Assembly: GCA_016808115.1 (NCBI GenBank)
Contig: JAEQBH010007412.1
Location: 17,757 to 81,756, forward strand
Reading direction: 5' to 3'
DNA: 64,000 nucleotides
From: Tetrastigma voinierianum
Lineage: Eukaryota > Streptophyta > Magnoliopsida > Vitales > Vitaceae
The notes under the pieces are model-generated. The model ran no database searches and was not told where the DNA came from. It saw nothing but the letters and a program-made list of their open reading frames with translations. The translations under genes were made by a program, and so were the position numbers. This document shows positions 34,076 through 48,999 of this stretch, piece after piece (position 1 is the stretch's first letter; each line of letters starts with the position of its first letter).

Positions 34076-35571
34076 TGATTCGTGCCACTAGTAGGTGATC
34101 CTAATAAAACAAAATTTGTATCCTATATTCCTCCTACTGTCGTAGTCAAGCTACTACAAAGATAAAGGGTCTGTGGTCGAACACTGGGACGGGTTTTCTT
34201 CTCAGACAAATGATTTAAGTGAAGTCAAAAAATGTGAATTAAGCTCGATTTTAAGGTTTGGTAAAAACAGGGGGTGTAATGGTTGGAAAACTCCAAATTT
34301 AAATAAAAATAAAATGTAAAATAGAACTCCTTGAAGTCATGGTCACTAGTTTAGGGTTCTAAGGCATTCAACATGTCTCTGGTCTTTTTCCTCTCGTGGT
34401 TTGGGAGGATAGACATATAGCCATTTCGAAACTGCCTCTTCATTTGGCATTAAAACCTAAACCCTAAAATTATTTTCTAATGTATAGCATTTACTACCCC
34501 TTAATGTTTCAAAACAGCTAAAATCATCATTTGATCTTTAACCCGGCAGGAGTCATAAATGACAACTAAATGGGCATCATGATCTAACAAGCATCAATCG
34601 AATCCTTGAAAGCCTTCGCTAAGCACGCTTTACTTAGGGTACATCACAGTGATTCAAACCTAAAATGTGAGATACAGAAACAGAACAAGGGAATAAATGC
34701 TTGCGTGAAAAACATGAGGACAATGTTTTTACCTTAAAACATTCACTAAAGGGGCCCTCCTCTTCAAGAGAAGAGGGCGACAAACATCCTCCTGAAAGGT
34801 CATCCTCGCAGGAGTGTTTGGTAGCCGAGAAAATGAGAGAAAGAGGAGAGAAGAGCCAAAACTCCAGAACCTAAACAAAAGCTACGCGTGTATTGGAAAG
34901 ATTGAAAAGTTGTGGTTACAAAGCTATAAGTCGCTTATATAGCCATACAAGAGGTGTGAAATACCAAAAATACCAAAAATATAAGATTACAATAGGGACA
35001 AAATGGGAATTATACAAAACGAAGTCGTTTGGATCAAAATCAAAGGGGGGTGAATTTGGCTATGCATAGTGAATTTCGCTTATCACAATAAATTTGCTAT
35101 CACAATAATAGCGTACAGCGTAAAATTGAATTTTATGCATTGAGAATCCTTCTCTCGCTATGATAGCGAATTTTCGCCATCATAGCTAAAATATGGCATA
35201 GCTTAAAATTCTCGCTAGATTATGAATTTCGCTATGCCATAGCCGAAATTCATCGCTCCTCATCCCGCGTGGCCATCGCTCTATCGTTCGCTACTATTCC
35301 CATCGCACTATTCCATTTCTTCACGCTTGAAATTCTTCATTCCCGGCCATTAAATTGATAAGACTATATTAAATCGACATAAATCAACCCGACTTTGGTT
35401 ACGATTGGATGACATGATAATTTGGCTTCCACCTTCAAAATTAAAAACAAATGCACGTAATTTTGTAAAGTGCACAGGACTCGAACATGTCAATTGCTAA
35501 TTATAATACTAGTACACAAAAGCGCCAAACCTATTAAAAATAGGTTCAAAATAGACTGGGGCACTCAATCA
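34076..35571 (-). repeat. 3' LTR of the inserted element (copy A)
   Basis: It matches copy B over its length: GGTGATCCTAAT, GTAGTCAAGCTAC, GGGTTTTCTT, TTCTAAGGCATTCAACATGT, AACCTAAACCCTAAAATTAT, AATGACAACTAAATGGGC, the aggregate of CGCTATG and GCGAAATT words at 35,050-35,240, and the GGGCACT-AATCA end. Many small indels separate the copies. On the minus strand the purine-rich GTGTAAGGATTGAGGAGTG (35,590-35,572) directly precedes it, fitting a polypurine tract. Confidence 0.88.
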
Positions 35572-35589
35572 CACTCCTCAATCCTTACA

Positions 35590-36280
35590 CATCATAGTCC
35601 CTTAAAGAATGAAAGAAAGAAAGTAATAGTGTCATATTATAAAACTATATAACAAAATAACGCTCACAAAATGGTATTTCAAAAGGTCAGGAATGAGTAA
35701 TGCCTAACCATAAGAAAAATCTCAATAAAGCCGTGTCCAATGACTATCATGAGAGAATGAATGTCATACAAAATTACTATTAAAAAGAGCCTCCTTCGTG
35801 AATCAACTTAAACTTCACCAAAATCTGTTTTCTGTTTGATCGCCTCAACAATAAACCTATTAAACCGCACTCTCCCCCAACCTAGCTAATACTACGACCT
35901 AGCATGCTAACCAGCCTAAATAGATCGGGACCCACCTCTTATTCCACAATTCTTTTCAGGTTTGCAGGTGCAAATGAGGAATCGACCTCACCAAAGTCCA
36001 TGTAATCTGGGATCTACCGATGACTCCCAACCAATTAAGGCTTAGCACCAAGTCATAAGGATCTTTCGAACAAGAACTCTTCGTGTTTCACCTCAACTCG
36101 AATGATTTCAGACTCCGAAGACCTACAACTTGCTAAACTCCACCCATCCACACCATGTAATCTAACACTAAGTTTGGTGACTCCCAACAAAGGAAGGTTT
36201 AGGGCACTGGCTTTAAAGGCTTTCGCCATATACTCTACCAAGCAAAAACAAATTATTTGAACATGGATTTTAGCTTAATT
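35590..36280 (-). pseudogene. Retropepsin-like fragment near the 3' LTR
   Basis: From 36,241 leftwards: LPLLGVTKLSVRLHGVDGW, a CRSSESEIIRVEVKHEEFLF segment and, after a one-base shift, YDLVLSLNWLGVIG (about 36,060-36,015). This follows the pattern of the chromovirus-type retropepsin (RVP_2): L-V-L-G, C--V-L-I---F, D-VLG--WL--LG. The active-site DTGA end is not seen. It differs in type from the Athila-type proteases elsewhere here. The remaining bases to 35,590 have no coding signal. Confidence 0.45.
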
Positions 36281-36289
36281 TTATTTTAT

Positions 36290-36595
36290 CCGTTAGAAAT
36301 TAGGCAACGATAGCGATTTTAAATCAACCATGACCGGTTTGGCAGATCGGGATATTATTCCGCCGCCAAAATAAGGCGGGAAGTCATGAGCGCTTGATAG
36401 CGACGGATTACCGCCCGCTGCTATATTAGCTACCACTATCAGCTCTCGCCAAGAGATAGGGGCTGCATCTGATGCATCGATGGATAATATTTCGCTTCAA
36501 ATTAAGGCGGAAGTTGGCTTACTTATTGGGGTAGCGACGATTAATACTCGGTTGTTATATTAGCGATTATCATCGCCTCATCATATATAACTTTC
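36290..36595 (+). repeat. Left subterminal repeat cluster of the CACTA element
   Basis: Words such as GATAGCGACGGATTA, CCGCTGCTATATTAGC, GTAGCGACGATTA and TATTAGCGATTATC recur in about 300 bp of AT-richer DNA. They match the words of the right cluster. In CACTA elements such repeats are the binding sites of TNPA. Confidence 0.65.
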
Positions 36596-37402
36596 TTAAG
36601 ATTTTTATTACCTTTAATGAACTGGCTACTAAATTTAGCAAATGTTTTATACTTATGAATATTGCTTTAATTCAAGAATAAGATGATAAAATGTTCAGAT
36701 AATTAATATTTTAAAACTATTTAGTTTATATTAATATTATTTTTCTTCTCATATGTATATAATTATTTCTTTTCCTTATAACAATGGAACTTAATAAAAA
36801 GAATTTAAAAATATTATTTATTGAATTAATCATTTAAAATTTGGTTGCTAACTCGTTTTTGTTACAATGGAAGGAATTATGCTAACTTCTTTGTGTAATG
36901 TATTATAATATAGTAGTTATTTTATTTGAGAATAATATTATAAAATAACAATTATATAATATAATAAATATGAAAATAATAACAATAAAACATATATAAA
37001 ATAAATAGAAAAGTATTACTAAAAATAAAATCTTTATTACAAATGTAAAATTTTCGAGGATCATATTATTTCTATTTACAAATATAAATAGAAATAATTA
37101 TACAATACATAAGACCATATTTATATTTTTAATAAAATCTTTTCATATTCTTAGGTTTATTTTCTAAACTCGAGATAGGTTCCTGATTGCTTAATATTCT
37201 TACCCCACATGGCTCAATGTTTAAAAAATTATGTTATTTTATTTTTATGTTTTAATGTATAATAATAAATATAAGAGCTTATTTTTTTATAAAATAAATA
37301 ATAAAAGGTGATATTATTTTATTTATTTATAAAATATATTAATTGTATGTAATAAAATACTTAAACAAATTTTTAAAAAATAATAATAAATGAGGTAGTA
37401 TA

Positions 37403-37407
<5 letters not shown>

Positions 37408-37457
<50 letters not shown>
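37408..37457. repeat. (AT)n microsatellite
   Basis: Near-perfect alternating AT, broken once by an extra A in the middle. Confidence 0.95.
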
Positions 37458-38487
37458 GACAAACCCCGCTCATTTAATTTTTTAAATGGGACGAGAATGA
37501 AAAATGATTATTATTAAAAAAGCGAGGTTGGAAGGTTCTGTCCCGTACCAAACTTGCACCTTTTTCTATCCCTAAACATGATTTGAGTTAGTCAATTTAT
37601 TTGTTATAGATCAATTTATTAGGTCATCTCCAAGAAAAAAAAGTAAACACTTTGCTTGACTATGAAACTTGTTATCAATTTATCACTTTATTCCCTCAAA
37701 AAAAAAAAAAAAAAAGTCACTTTATCATATTTGGTTTAAGGCCCTAATCTTAATTAACTCTCTAGGTTAGGTAGTTGCCAATTTGACCAACACACCCTTT
37801 ATACTAAAAGACTAGTCGAGGATATTTATTTACATGTTCTAAATAAATATATATGAGAAAATAGCATCAAATATAGAGTTAGAGAAAATAAGACTAGGAT
37901 TTTTAAAATATACATGTTCTTAAATTTAATATACCTTTAAATACTTGGTTTAAAAACTAAATAATCATAAATTTGTGAATTTAATCCTATCATGTTTTTA
38001 TCTTAAAAAGTATTTTGTGTATTTACATATATTTAAAAAAAATAATTACTTTTACCAAAAAATAATAAGGGTATTTATCTTAAAATGAGGTCAAAATTGA
38101 TCCAGATTGGAACCTCTTTTACCTCATCCTACCTTTTTACCATGTGAGTCTGGCAAAATTGATGGATAATTAGATTTCATAATTGGCATTTTCAAAAGTC
38201 TTTAATAAAATAACTAATTTTAAAAATACTTTATAAGATTTTGTCCAAAAATAAAATACTTTATAAGATTTTTCCTATCAAACTTAATTCTAAAACAAGT
38301 TAACATTTGACCTCAAAAATAATTTTCAGTTTTTATTTTATAATTTTCACTTTCTAAATATAAATTTTACTTTTGCTCTCGATTAAGAAAGTATGTTTCG
38401 CCCGATTTTTCTGCTACATTTTATGTTAAATTATAATATAATAACCATATGTTAATTCACTTTAAATGAATTTTATTCAAATTGTTA

Positions 38488-38489
<2 letters not shown>

Positions 38490-38544
<55 letters not shown>
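38490..38544. repeat. (AT)n microsatellite
   Basis: Uninterrupted alternating AT dinucleotides. Confidence 0.95.
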
Positions 38545-38547
<3 letters not shown>

Positions 38548-38824
38548 CATTAATCTAAATTTATGAGATAATATTTGATCTTATTAATATTTTTAGTAAT
38601 TTTAAACTCCAAGATCGTCGCCGAAAATATTTTCATATATGAAGGTAGGGGTAGGGCCCCCATGGGCCCAAATAGGGAGTTATGGAGGCCCAACAGTAGA
38701 AGGTTCCAAAAGCAGAAAGTGGGCCCTGTTTTTTCCTTCATATCTAATGTGTAGGGCCCACGCTTTTGAAAGTACACGCCTGTGATAGAGTTTTGTTTCA
38801 TAATAATTAATATTGCATTTAAAA

Positions 38825-39073
38825 AAGATTATTTAAATAGTTTGAAAATAAATGTCAAAACTACTAGTCACATGGATGATATTTCAATAAAATCTTAGTC
38901 AATTACTACGATTTTAAATTTAAATATAAAATTGTAATCACCAACTACGATTTTAACTTTAACAAAATTTTAAAATCGTAGTCATTGATTACGATTTTAT
39001 TGAAATATAATCCACTTGATCCAAACATACTAGTTTAAGTATTTGTTTATTTTTTAAACTATTTTGATAATTT

Positions 39074-39075
<2 letters not shown>
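38825..39075. mobile_element. Palindromic MITE-like inverted repeat
   Basis: The left arm reads AAATAGTTTGAAAATAAATG, then CACATGGATGATATTTCAAT, AAAATCTTAGTCAATTACTA, CGATTTTAAA. The right arm is its imperfect reverse complement, ending TTACGATTTTATTGAAATA, then TAATCCACTTG, and AAACTATTTTGATAATTT. Arms are about 110 bp with a short central part containing CAACTACGATTTTAAC. The whole could fold as one hairpin, as for MITEs. It is followed immediately by (AT)n. No target duplication was settled. Confidence 0.7.

Positions 39076-39077
<2 letters not shown>

Positions 39078-39153
<76 letters not shown>
39078..39153. repeat. (AT)n microsatellite
   Basis: About 75 bp of uninterrupted AT dinucleotides at the edge of the palindromic element, a usual place for AT-run growth. 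Confidence 0.95.
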
Positions 39154-39158
<5 letters not shown>

Positions 39159-39159
39159 A

Positions 39160-40140
39160 TTTTTAAATGATTTTTCATACTAATATTATATTATTTTATT
39201 AAAATTAGCCTTATTTAATAACGATATTTTTTCTATAAACAATTATTTTATATATTTTTATAATAGAAAAACTAATATCTTAATAATTAGAAAATAATAT
39301 ATAGTCTTTAAAAAATTAAAATTAAAAATAGGCCAAGTGGGCCGGTCTAACCCAAGCCCTAATGGCCCATGGGCCTATTCGAGTCAAGCCAATAGACCAT
39401 TTTACACATTTTCTATAGGCCCTAAACTATGAAAATTATTGTTGTTAGAATGTTGTAGAATTAAAGTTATAAGTATTCTAATCATCATTATAATATTATC
39501 AAATTTATATATTAAAACATTTAGTTTATTAACCCGGGATATTGCTTTATCTTCTATGAGTTTTAGCGATTTGATATCGATATATTACTAGTTTAAATCA
39601 ATAAAAATCATTTTATTTCCAAAAGAAAAAAAATAATGTTTTTCTTCTGTTATACTTTTTTTTTTTTTTCTTGTGTGGTAAAAGAAAAGAGACGAGTGTG
39701 AGTCCACCTACCCCAACTCTCTCTTCCTCACCTGATTAAAATTCAGACCCACATTGCTGGTTTCTTAATCTAAGTTTCCTTATCCATTTTCTCTGTGAAA
39801 ATATTTTATTTTTTTCATATTTTACACATTTTCCGTAGTTTTTTTATCAATAAAGCCACTTCTTATATGTAGGCCATTTTTTGTGGGGATATTGCCTAAG
39901 AATCATACCCATTGGTGGGGATATTTTTGTGGGATATTGGAGGCCATTTCCTCATAAATAACCTTGTACTAAAAATGAAAAAATTGACAATTATGCTTAT
40001 AAAATACAAAATGCTTTTAAAATTAAGCAAGAAAGTTGGTGGTCCATACAAAAAAAAACCTAAGACAAAAATCAAGAGATTACTATGATTTTAAAATTAA
40101 AATATATATCCTAAAAAACTAAAATATATATCCCCCCTAA
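39160..40140. other. AT-rich stretch without a gene
   Basis: No coding similarity. At 39,330-39,415 there is a patch with repeated GGCC words (GGCCAAGTGGGCCGG, GGCCCATGGGCC). The words GGGGATATT and GGCCATTT recur at 39,870-39,950. Confidence 0.35.
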
Positions 40141-40149
40141 GACAAAAGT

Positions 40150-41200
40150 ATTTTCACTTCTCCTCGAGATGCGTGCCGATCGGCGATGGTCTGCGCAGAC
40201 GCCGTCGTGCTGCGGATTCCGACCTCGCCAATGAGATTTCTACCTAGCCGATTATAAAACGACCCCCGTCCAGATTGGGTGTTCCATTGGTGTTCTCTTC
40301 AAGAAGGAGCTCACTAAGCTTTTCAGAACCGAATTTCATTGATTATGGTAAAAAGGTATCATTACATTGTAATTTGATGTTAATTTAAGTACTTGTAAAG
40401 TTGTACAGCAATCGATGGATCGTATTTGTTGTTACTTTTTTATTATTATTATTTTTGCTTTGTATAACAAAATACATTATTTATATTTTTTTATTACCAA
40501 ATTTTGAAAATAAATATTTATTTTTCACATAGTTTATTATTTAAAGGAATAAATATTTATAAATCGCTTGATTTTATTAACTCCTTAAAGTTTCGATACA
40601 AAGTCAATGAAAATAAGAGATAAAAACAATATTAGATGAAATTTCAAATCTATAGAAATTTTAATGAGACTAACCTTAATATGTTTTACTAACCTTAATT
40701 ATTCCCTGCTTATGGTAAATGATATCTCTTACTAACCTAATAAGAGATAAAGGAAATGATATTTTGTCAAAATAAACTTTTTTAAGAAAAAACAAATGAT
40801 CGTGACTTAGTTCTCCTATTTTGTTTTAGACTCACTGGGCCACTTTGGGGCTTGCTTGGTTCCTAATCCCACCCAATAGCCTAGGTTTTCGAGGGTAATT
40901 GTTTCTTGATGATTTCAAGAGCCACTTCAAAAGAGGCAGAAACAGGAGCAGGAGAGCAGATAGAGATCATCCCTCCTGAGAAACCAAACCCTAGAAATGG
41001 TTCGCTATCTACTTTGCATTTTTCTTTCCCGGTTTTCTTCGCTTGTGTCAGTTTCATTTCGCTTTCGCTTTTATTACGCTCGCCTTAGATTTTTGTTTTC
41101 TTCGACATGTGCATCTCCTGGGGGTGCCAAAGCCGTTTGTCATTGCAGGGAAACGAAAATGAAAAAGAAAACGCTAAAGAATGGATCTGTTTTTTAAATA
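40150..41200 (+). pseudogene. Possible captured gene fragments of unknown identity
   Basis: Two GC-richer islands stand out in AT-rich DNA. One (40,165-40,330) gives VLFKKELTKLFRTEFH and, in another frame, CADAVVLRIPTSPMRFLP. The other (40,900-41,197) has an open frame beginning MISRATSKEAETGAGEQIEI and a second one (66 codons from 40,997) with a hydrophobic stretch and then CHCRETKMKKKTLKNG. Neither matches a family I know. Their composition and position inside a CACTA element suggest pieces of host genes, but this is inference. Confidence 0.25.
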
Positions 41201-42290
41201 CTTCCCAAGCAAATCTAAACCTATGAATAGAAAGTGTTGCTGTGTTTTTCTTTTTCCTTTCTTGATGAGTTTCGGAAGTTGTCTCTGAAACTCAACATCA
41301 ATAAAAAAAATAAAAAAAAGAATTATTATTGTTTTTTTTTTCCTTTCTTTCTCAATAAAAAAAAGTTTTCTCTCACTACGTCAACATTTTGAAACAATCC
41401 TTATAAAAGTATCACATAGCAAGAAAAAAGAATTTGCCGGGACACCCAAACGTAACTTCGTATTCGTATTCGTGCAAGGTTTCGGGCCGGGCAGTGAAAA
41501 TGAATGTTAATGTGACATTGGGGTAAAGAAAGCAGCAAACAAGCAAAGAAATAGGAAATTTTCTCTGTATTTTCCATATTATTAAGACAAGTTGCTCATC
41601 TCTACAGATAGATGAACTGAACATTTTGATTAAAATGGACAAAAAAGAAAGAATAAGTTTTAATTCTTTAAGGTATATCTCCCGGAGTCAAACATCTTTC
41701 TCTGACACACTTTTTTTTTTTTTTTTTTTTTTTAGGTAAAAGAAGAGATTCCCCATTTTCTAGATCTGGGTTCTCTCTGTTTTTCCTTTTCATTTTTATT
41801 ATTCGGGGCCTTAAAGAGCACAAGGTGCAGTCAAACAGAAAATGCAGAGAACATACCTAGAAAATGTGGAATCTCTTTCTTTTACAAAGAAAAAAAAAGT
41901 AATCACAATAGTCTTTCCTAGTGCACACGCCTTAAAGAATCAGGCAACACTCTCTGTGGTTAACTCAACTCATCTTGATCAAGAACCTAGGAAAAAGCAA
42001 TGGGTGATTTGGGATTTCTACTGACTTTATAAGATTTTTCCATCTAGAATTCAGTTTTTAGTAGCTTTAGCAGCAGAAAGTTGAGATGGGTGTGGTTTTT
42101 GGGCAAGTGGAACAGCAACTACTAAGTACTAACCAATGTCAATTAATTTTTGTTTTATATCAATTAATTCCTCTGCGGAGCAAATTCCTTCCTAATTACA
42201 TATCGATCTCCTTTATGCTTTATTATCTATCATTTTGGTTTGGCGGGTTTGTAATTGGTCATTTATCTTTCTGCGGCCCTCCATGTGTAT
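41200..42290. other. Non-coding stretch with T-runs
   Basis: No gene recognised. Contains a poly-T tract at 41,711-41,734. A 60-codon open frame at 41,842-42,024 has no recognisable content. Confidence 0.3.
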
Positions 42291-42294
42291 GATT

Positions 42295-43600
42295 TCGCTT
42301 TTAATTGATTTCTTCCAAACTAGACTACTTTCTTGGGATTATGGATCGGTCCATCTATACCTGCATTTTGATTTTCTTTAAATTATGAATTTATCCATGT
42401 TTAGGAAATTCGACAGCCAACGTCCGTATTTTATGTCACACTCAAAATCAGGTCAAGTTACTAGAGCCAGAGCTGATTGTAATCCACATGAAGTGCCCGA
42501 TATAAAGTGTACTGCTTCCAACTTTCTATCCGCTGCCACTGACGCATATTAGTCAAGCAAGTGGTCTATGTGCTTTTTCATCAAGTGCGTTATCGCTAGC
42601 TCAAACACTAAAGGTGAAGAATATTTGATATTACTCAAGGCCTCGTGCTCAAAAAACACTTATTCCATTTATCATTTGGATTTTTTACTTGCATTATTTG
42701 TATATTCGCGCATTGCCTCTTAAGTTTTTGTCAGGTTTAATCTTTAGTTTCTTTTTTTTTTTTTTTTTATCTCAAATTCCTAATTTTATCAGTAATTCCA
42801 AACTGCCGATTATTCTACTAGTGACTTCTCTTTTTATTCTCTAAATTTGCCTTCATTTTAGTGATCAAGTTTCCCGGGCCGACCGGAGGGCCTCCATTTT
42901 CATATATATTTATGTACAGCGCTCTTAAAAGTAGAAGAGTATTTATCATATTATATTTGTATTAGATTTTTCCAAACTCGTTTTTTAAGGATATTTATGT
43001 TTGCATTTACTTTTTCCAAACTAAAGATTTCGATGATAAATTTTGTAAAACTTTGTTTTTCGTATGATTAATCTTTGCAAGTAACTTAGTTTACCAAAGA
43101 ATACTATACATATTTTCATCAGAACTTTGTTTTGAAAAGTATATGTACCTTTCCAAAAAAAAAAGTTATATGTAATACTAAATATATTTTATATTTGTTA
43201 AACCTTGTTTTGTAAGTATAATCTATATTTATATGTTTGTATGATTTTAGTTTTTTGGAAAGAATATTTTATATTTGTTAAATTTAATTTTCAAAATAAA
43301 TATCCGACTAACGAAAAATTAATATAGTAATACGATTTCCTAAAAGTGTGTTTTGAGTGACATTCTAAGTTTATAAATGGGTTGGGTTAGAGGATGGGAA
43401 GCGGGTAACAGTCGCCACCTAAGACCCAACCATTTCTAGATTCTTCCGTAGACAACTTGGCATTTTTTTTTTTTTTAAGTAAATATTCACAACTCGACAT
43501 TTGATTAATTTGAATACGTAGGTACATAGTGTGTGGTGACCAACAAAGGCTAATGTAGTCCTATCTTTATGGATTAGATTATTAAATAGGATTTGAATTT
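42295..43600 (+). repeat. Direct-repeat copy 1 (long)
   Basis: Starts TTTTAATTGATTTCTTCCAA and ends near GTGGTGACCAACAAAGGC. Its two ends are found again, contiguous, in copy 2 at 44,375-44,745. Shared end words include GTGTTTTGAGTGACATTCTA, CACCTAAGACCCAACCATTT and GACATTTGATTAATT. The middle (about 42,440-43,340) is missing from copy 2. No coding similarity. Confidence 0.8.
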
Positions 43601-43699
43601 TGAATTCAAAAACGTGTGCTCGTAGTAGCACCGAAATTAAAAGAGAGATCCCGCGAAAAGGGAATGTCACCGCTTCAAAACAAACAATGTCTCCTGCTT

Positions 43700-44126
43700 G
43701 ATTAAATTTTTTTTTTTTTTTTTGGTTTAGCTTGGGTTACGAATTGAAGCTAGAGCTATAAATTTAAAGAATTGGTATTAAATCATAAAATTTTTATTAA
43801 TTTATTGTTAACAAAAAATTAAAATAGCAAATACAATTGTTCAACTGAATTAGTAATTTGTGTAACTCCTAACTTCTGACCTTCTTCTTATTAGGCCACT
43901 GGGGGCAATAAACTTAGACTTCTTGGGCTATTTTGGTAGCTAAAGAAAAATTTAAGAAATAAAATGTATCGAGATTGAATCAAAAAATAGTTAACTAAAC
44001 CTATTAATTAAGTTTCGTTTTTATTTTATACAAATTTAGTTTCAATTTCGATTTCGCTTACTAAATACAAAAATCGCGGGTTTCAATTAAAATACTACAT
44101 GTGGTTTCGATTGAATACTAATATTA

Positions 44127-44198
<72 letters not shown>

Positions 44199-44370
44199 TG
44201 ATTTTTGGTTAACTAAAAAAAAGTTAACCTAAAATTTGGTTAATCATGTTGGTAGTTAGGTTAACATAACCATGTTCACCCCTCGCTTTGACGGTGCCAC
44301 TAATCAGCAAGTCCTTATTTTGGCTTGAGATAAAAGAGCAACTATAGAGGAGGTATTTTCGAGAGAATCG
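43700..44370. other. AT-rich stretch with an (AT)n run
   Basis: Contains an (AT)n run at about 44,129-44,196. The rest shows no coding signal. Confidence 0.45.
44129..44196. repeat. (AT)n microsatellite
   Basis: About 68 bp of uninterrupted AT dinucleotides. Confidence 0.95.
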
Positions 44371-44374
44371 ATTA

Positions 44375-44745
44375 TCTGCTTTTAATTGATTTCTTCCAAG
44401 CCTAGATTTGATTTTCTTTTAGAATATGGATTGATTCATCTATACCTTATTTTGATTTTCTTTTTAAATTACAGAATTTAGTCCATGTTTATAAATTCTG
44501 GATACGCCAACGCCCAGATTTAGATGGAAAACAATAATGTGGGTTTGTGTGTTTTGAGTGACATTCTAAGTTTATAAATGGCTGGGTTAGATGATGGGAA
44601 GGGGGTAAATGGCATCACCTAAGACCCAACCATTTCTAGATTCTTCCCCAGAGACAACTTGGCATTTTTTTTTTTGGCAACATCACAACTTGACATTTGA
44701 TTAATTGAATACGTGTAGGTACATAGTGTGGTGACCAACAGGCTA
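44375..44745 (+). repeat. Direct-repeat copy 2 (internally deleted)
   Basis: Carries the left end (TTTTAATTGATTTCTTCCAA, GTCCATGTTTA, GCCAACGCCC) joined within about 20 bp to the right end (GTGTTTTGAGTGACATTCTA to GTGGTGACCAACAGGC) of copy 1, lacking some 900 bp of its middle. It sits just before the transposase gene. Confidence 0.8.
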
Positions 44746-44844
44746 CGAAGTTACATGATTTGTTCTTTTCAAGCTTATTGATTATTGGATTCTTGAATTA
44801 GTGTAGGCATAAAGATAGGACTACATATAGAAATTAGAGAAAAT

Positions 44845-48300
<3,456 letters not shown>

Positions 48301-48999
48301 AGTCGGTCGGAAGTAGCCGAGACATCGAAAATTTTGCTATCAAATGCGTAGAGCATTTCAAGAGGATGTCATCGAAACCATTATATCGATATTATAGCGC
48401 ATAAAGAACCAATCATTACTGATCACGCTTGTCCTTTCAGGAACATTGATGATATAGAACTCAAGAAAATGAGGATGTGGAACTAGAAACAGAAATGATG
48501 AAGAATATGGTTAATTAGATGATGATGATAATAATGTGACCAATATTGAAGATCGATGCCTTTATATTATCGTGGATCTTATGAATATATTTATAATATT
48601 GTTTTCAATTACTAGTATTTTTTCTTGCATATGTATGTGTACTTTTATAGTAGTCATTTTCATTATAAATGTGTTGTTTTGTACTTATGTCTATCAAGGT
48701 ATGAGAGGTGGCCATTTAGCAAGGAGAAGAGCTAATTTCACAGGCCTGGGGCAATCGAACTACGTCCGCACAGCCGTCCTACCTTCAAGCACCGCCCCAC
48801 CCAGCTACGTTCGACACCTACCTTCAATGTGTGGAGAACTTATCACCACCTTCCCCGCATCGACCGAGTCTTCTACGCACGCACTACCAAGTCATCAACC
48901 GCCACGTGGGTACCACACTCCAGAAAAAAAAAAATATAGAAACAAATGATGTGAGACCACGTATGCTTAAAAATGTTTATTATAAACTTATTGTTTTTC

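Larger units (their letters stand above)
36600..38820. other. AT-rich interior of the CACTA element, no gene
   Basis: Very AT-rich with an (AT)n run at 37,408-37,457 and another at 38,490-38,544. At 38,640-38,765 a small GC-richer patch repeats GGGCCC words. No coding similarity. Confidence 0.4.

Noticed and set aside
48536..48760. Hydrophobic, membrane-like open text (FIILFSITSIFSCICMCTFI)
   Set aside because: AT-rich spacer between two CACTA genes; hydrophobic residues follow from T-rich codons, with no family signature.
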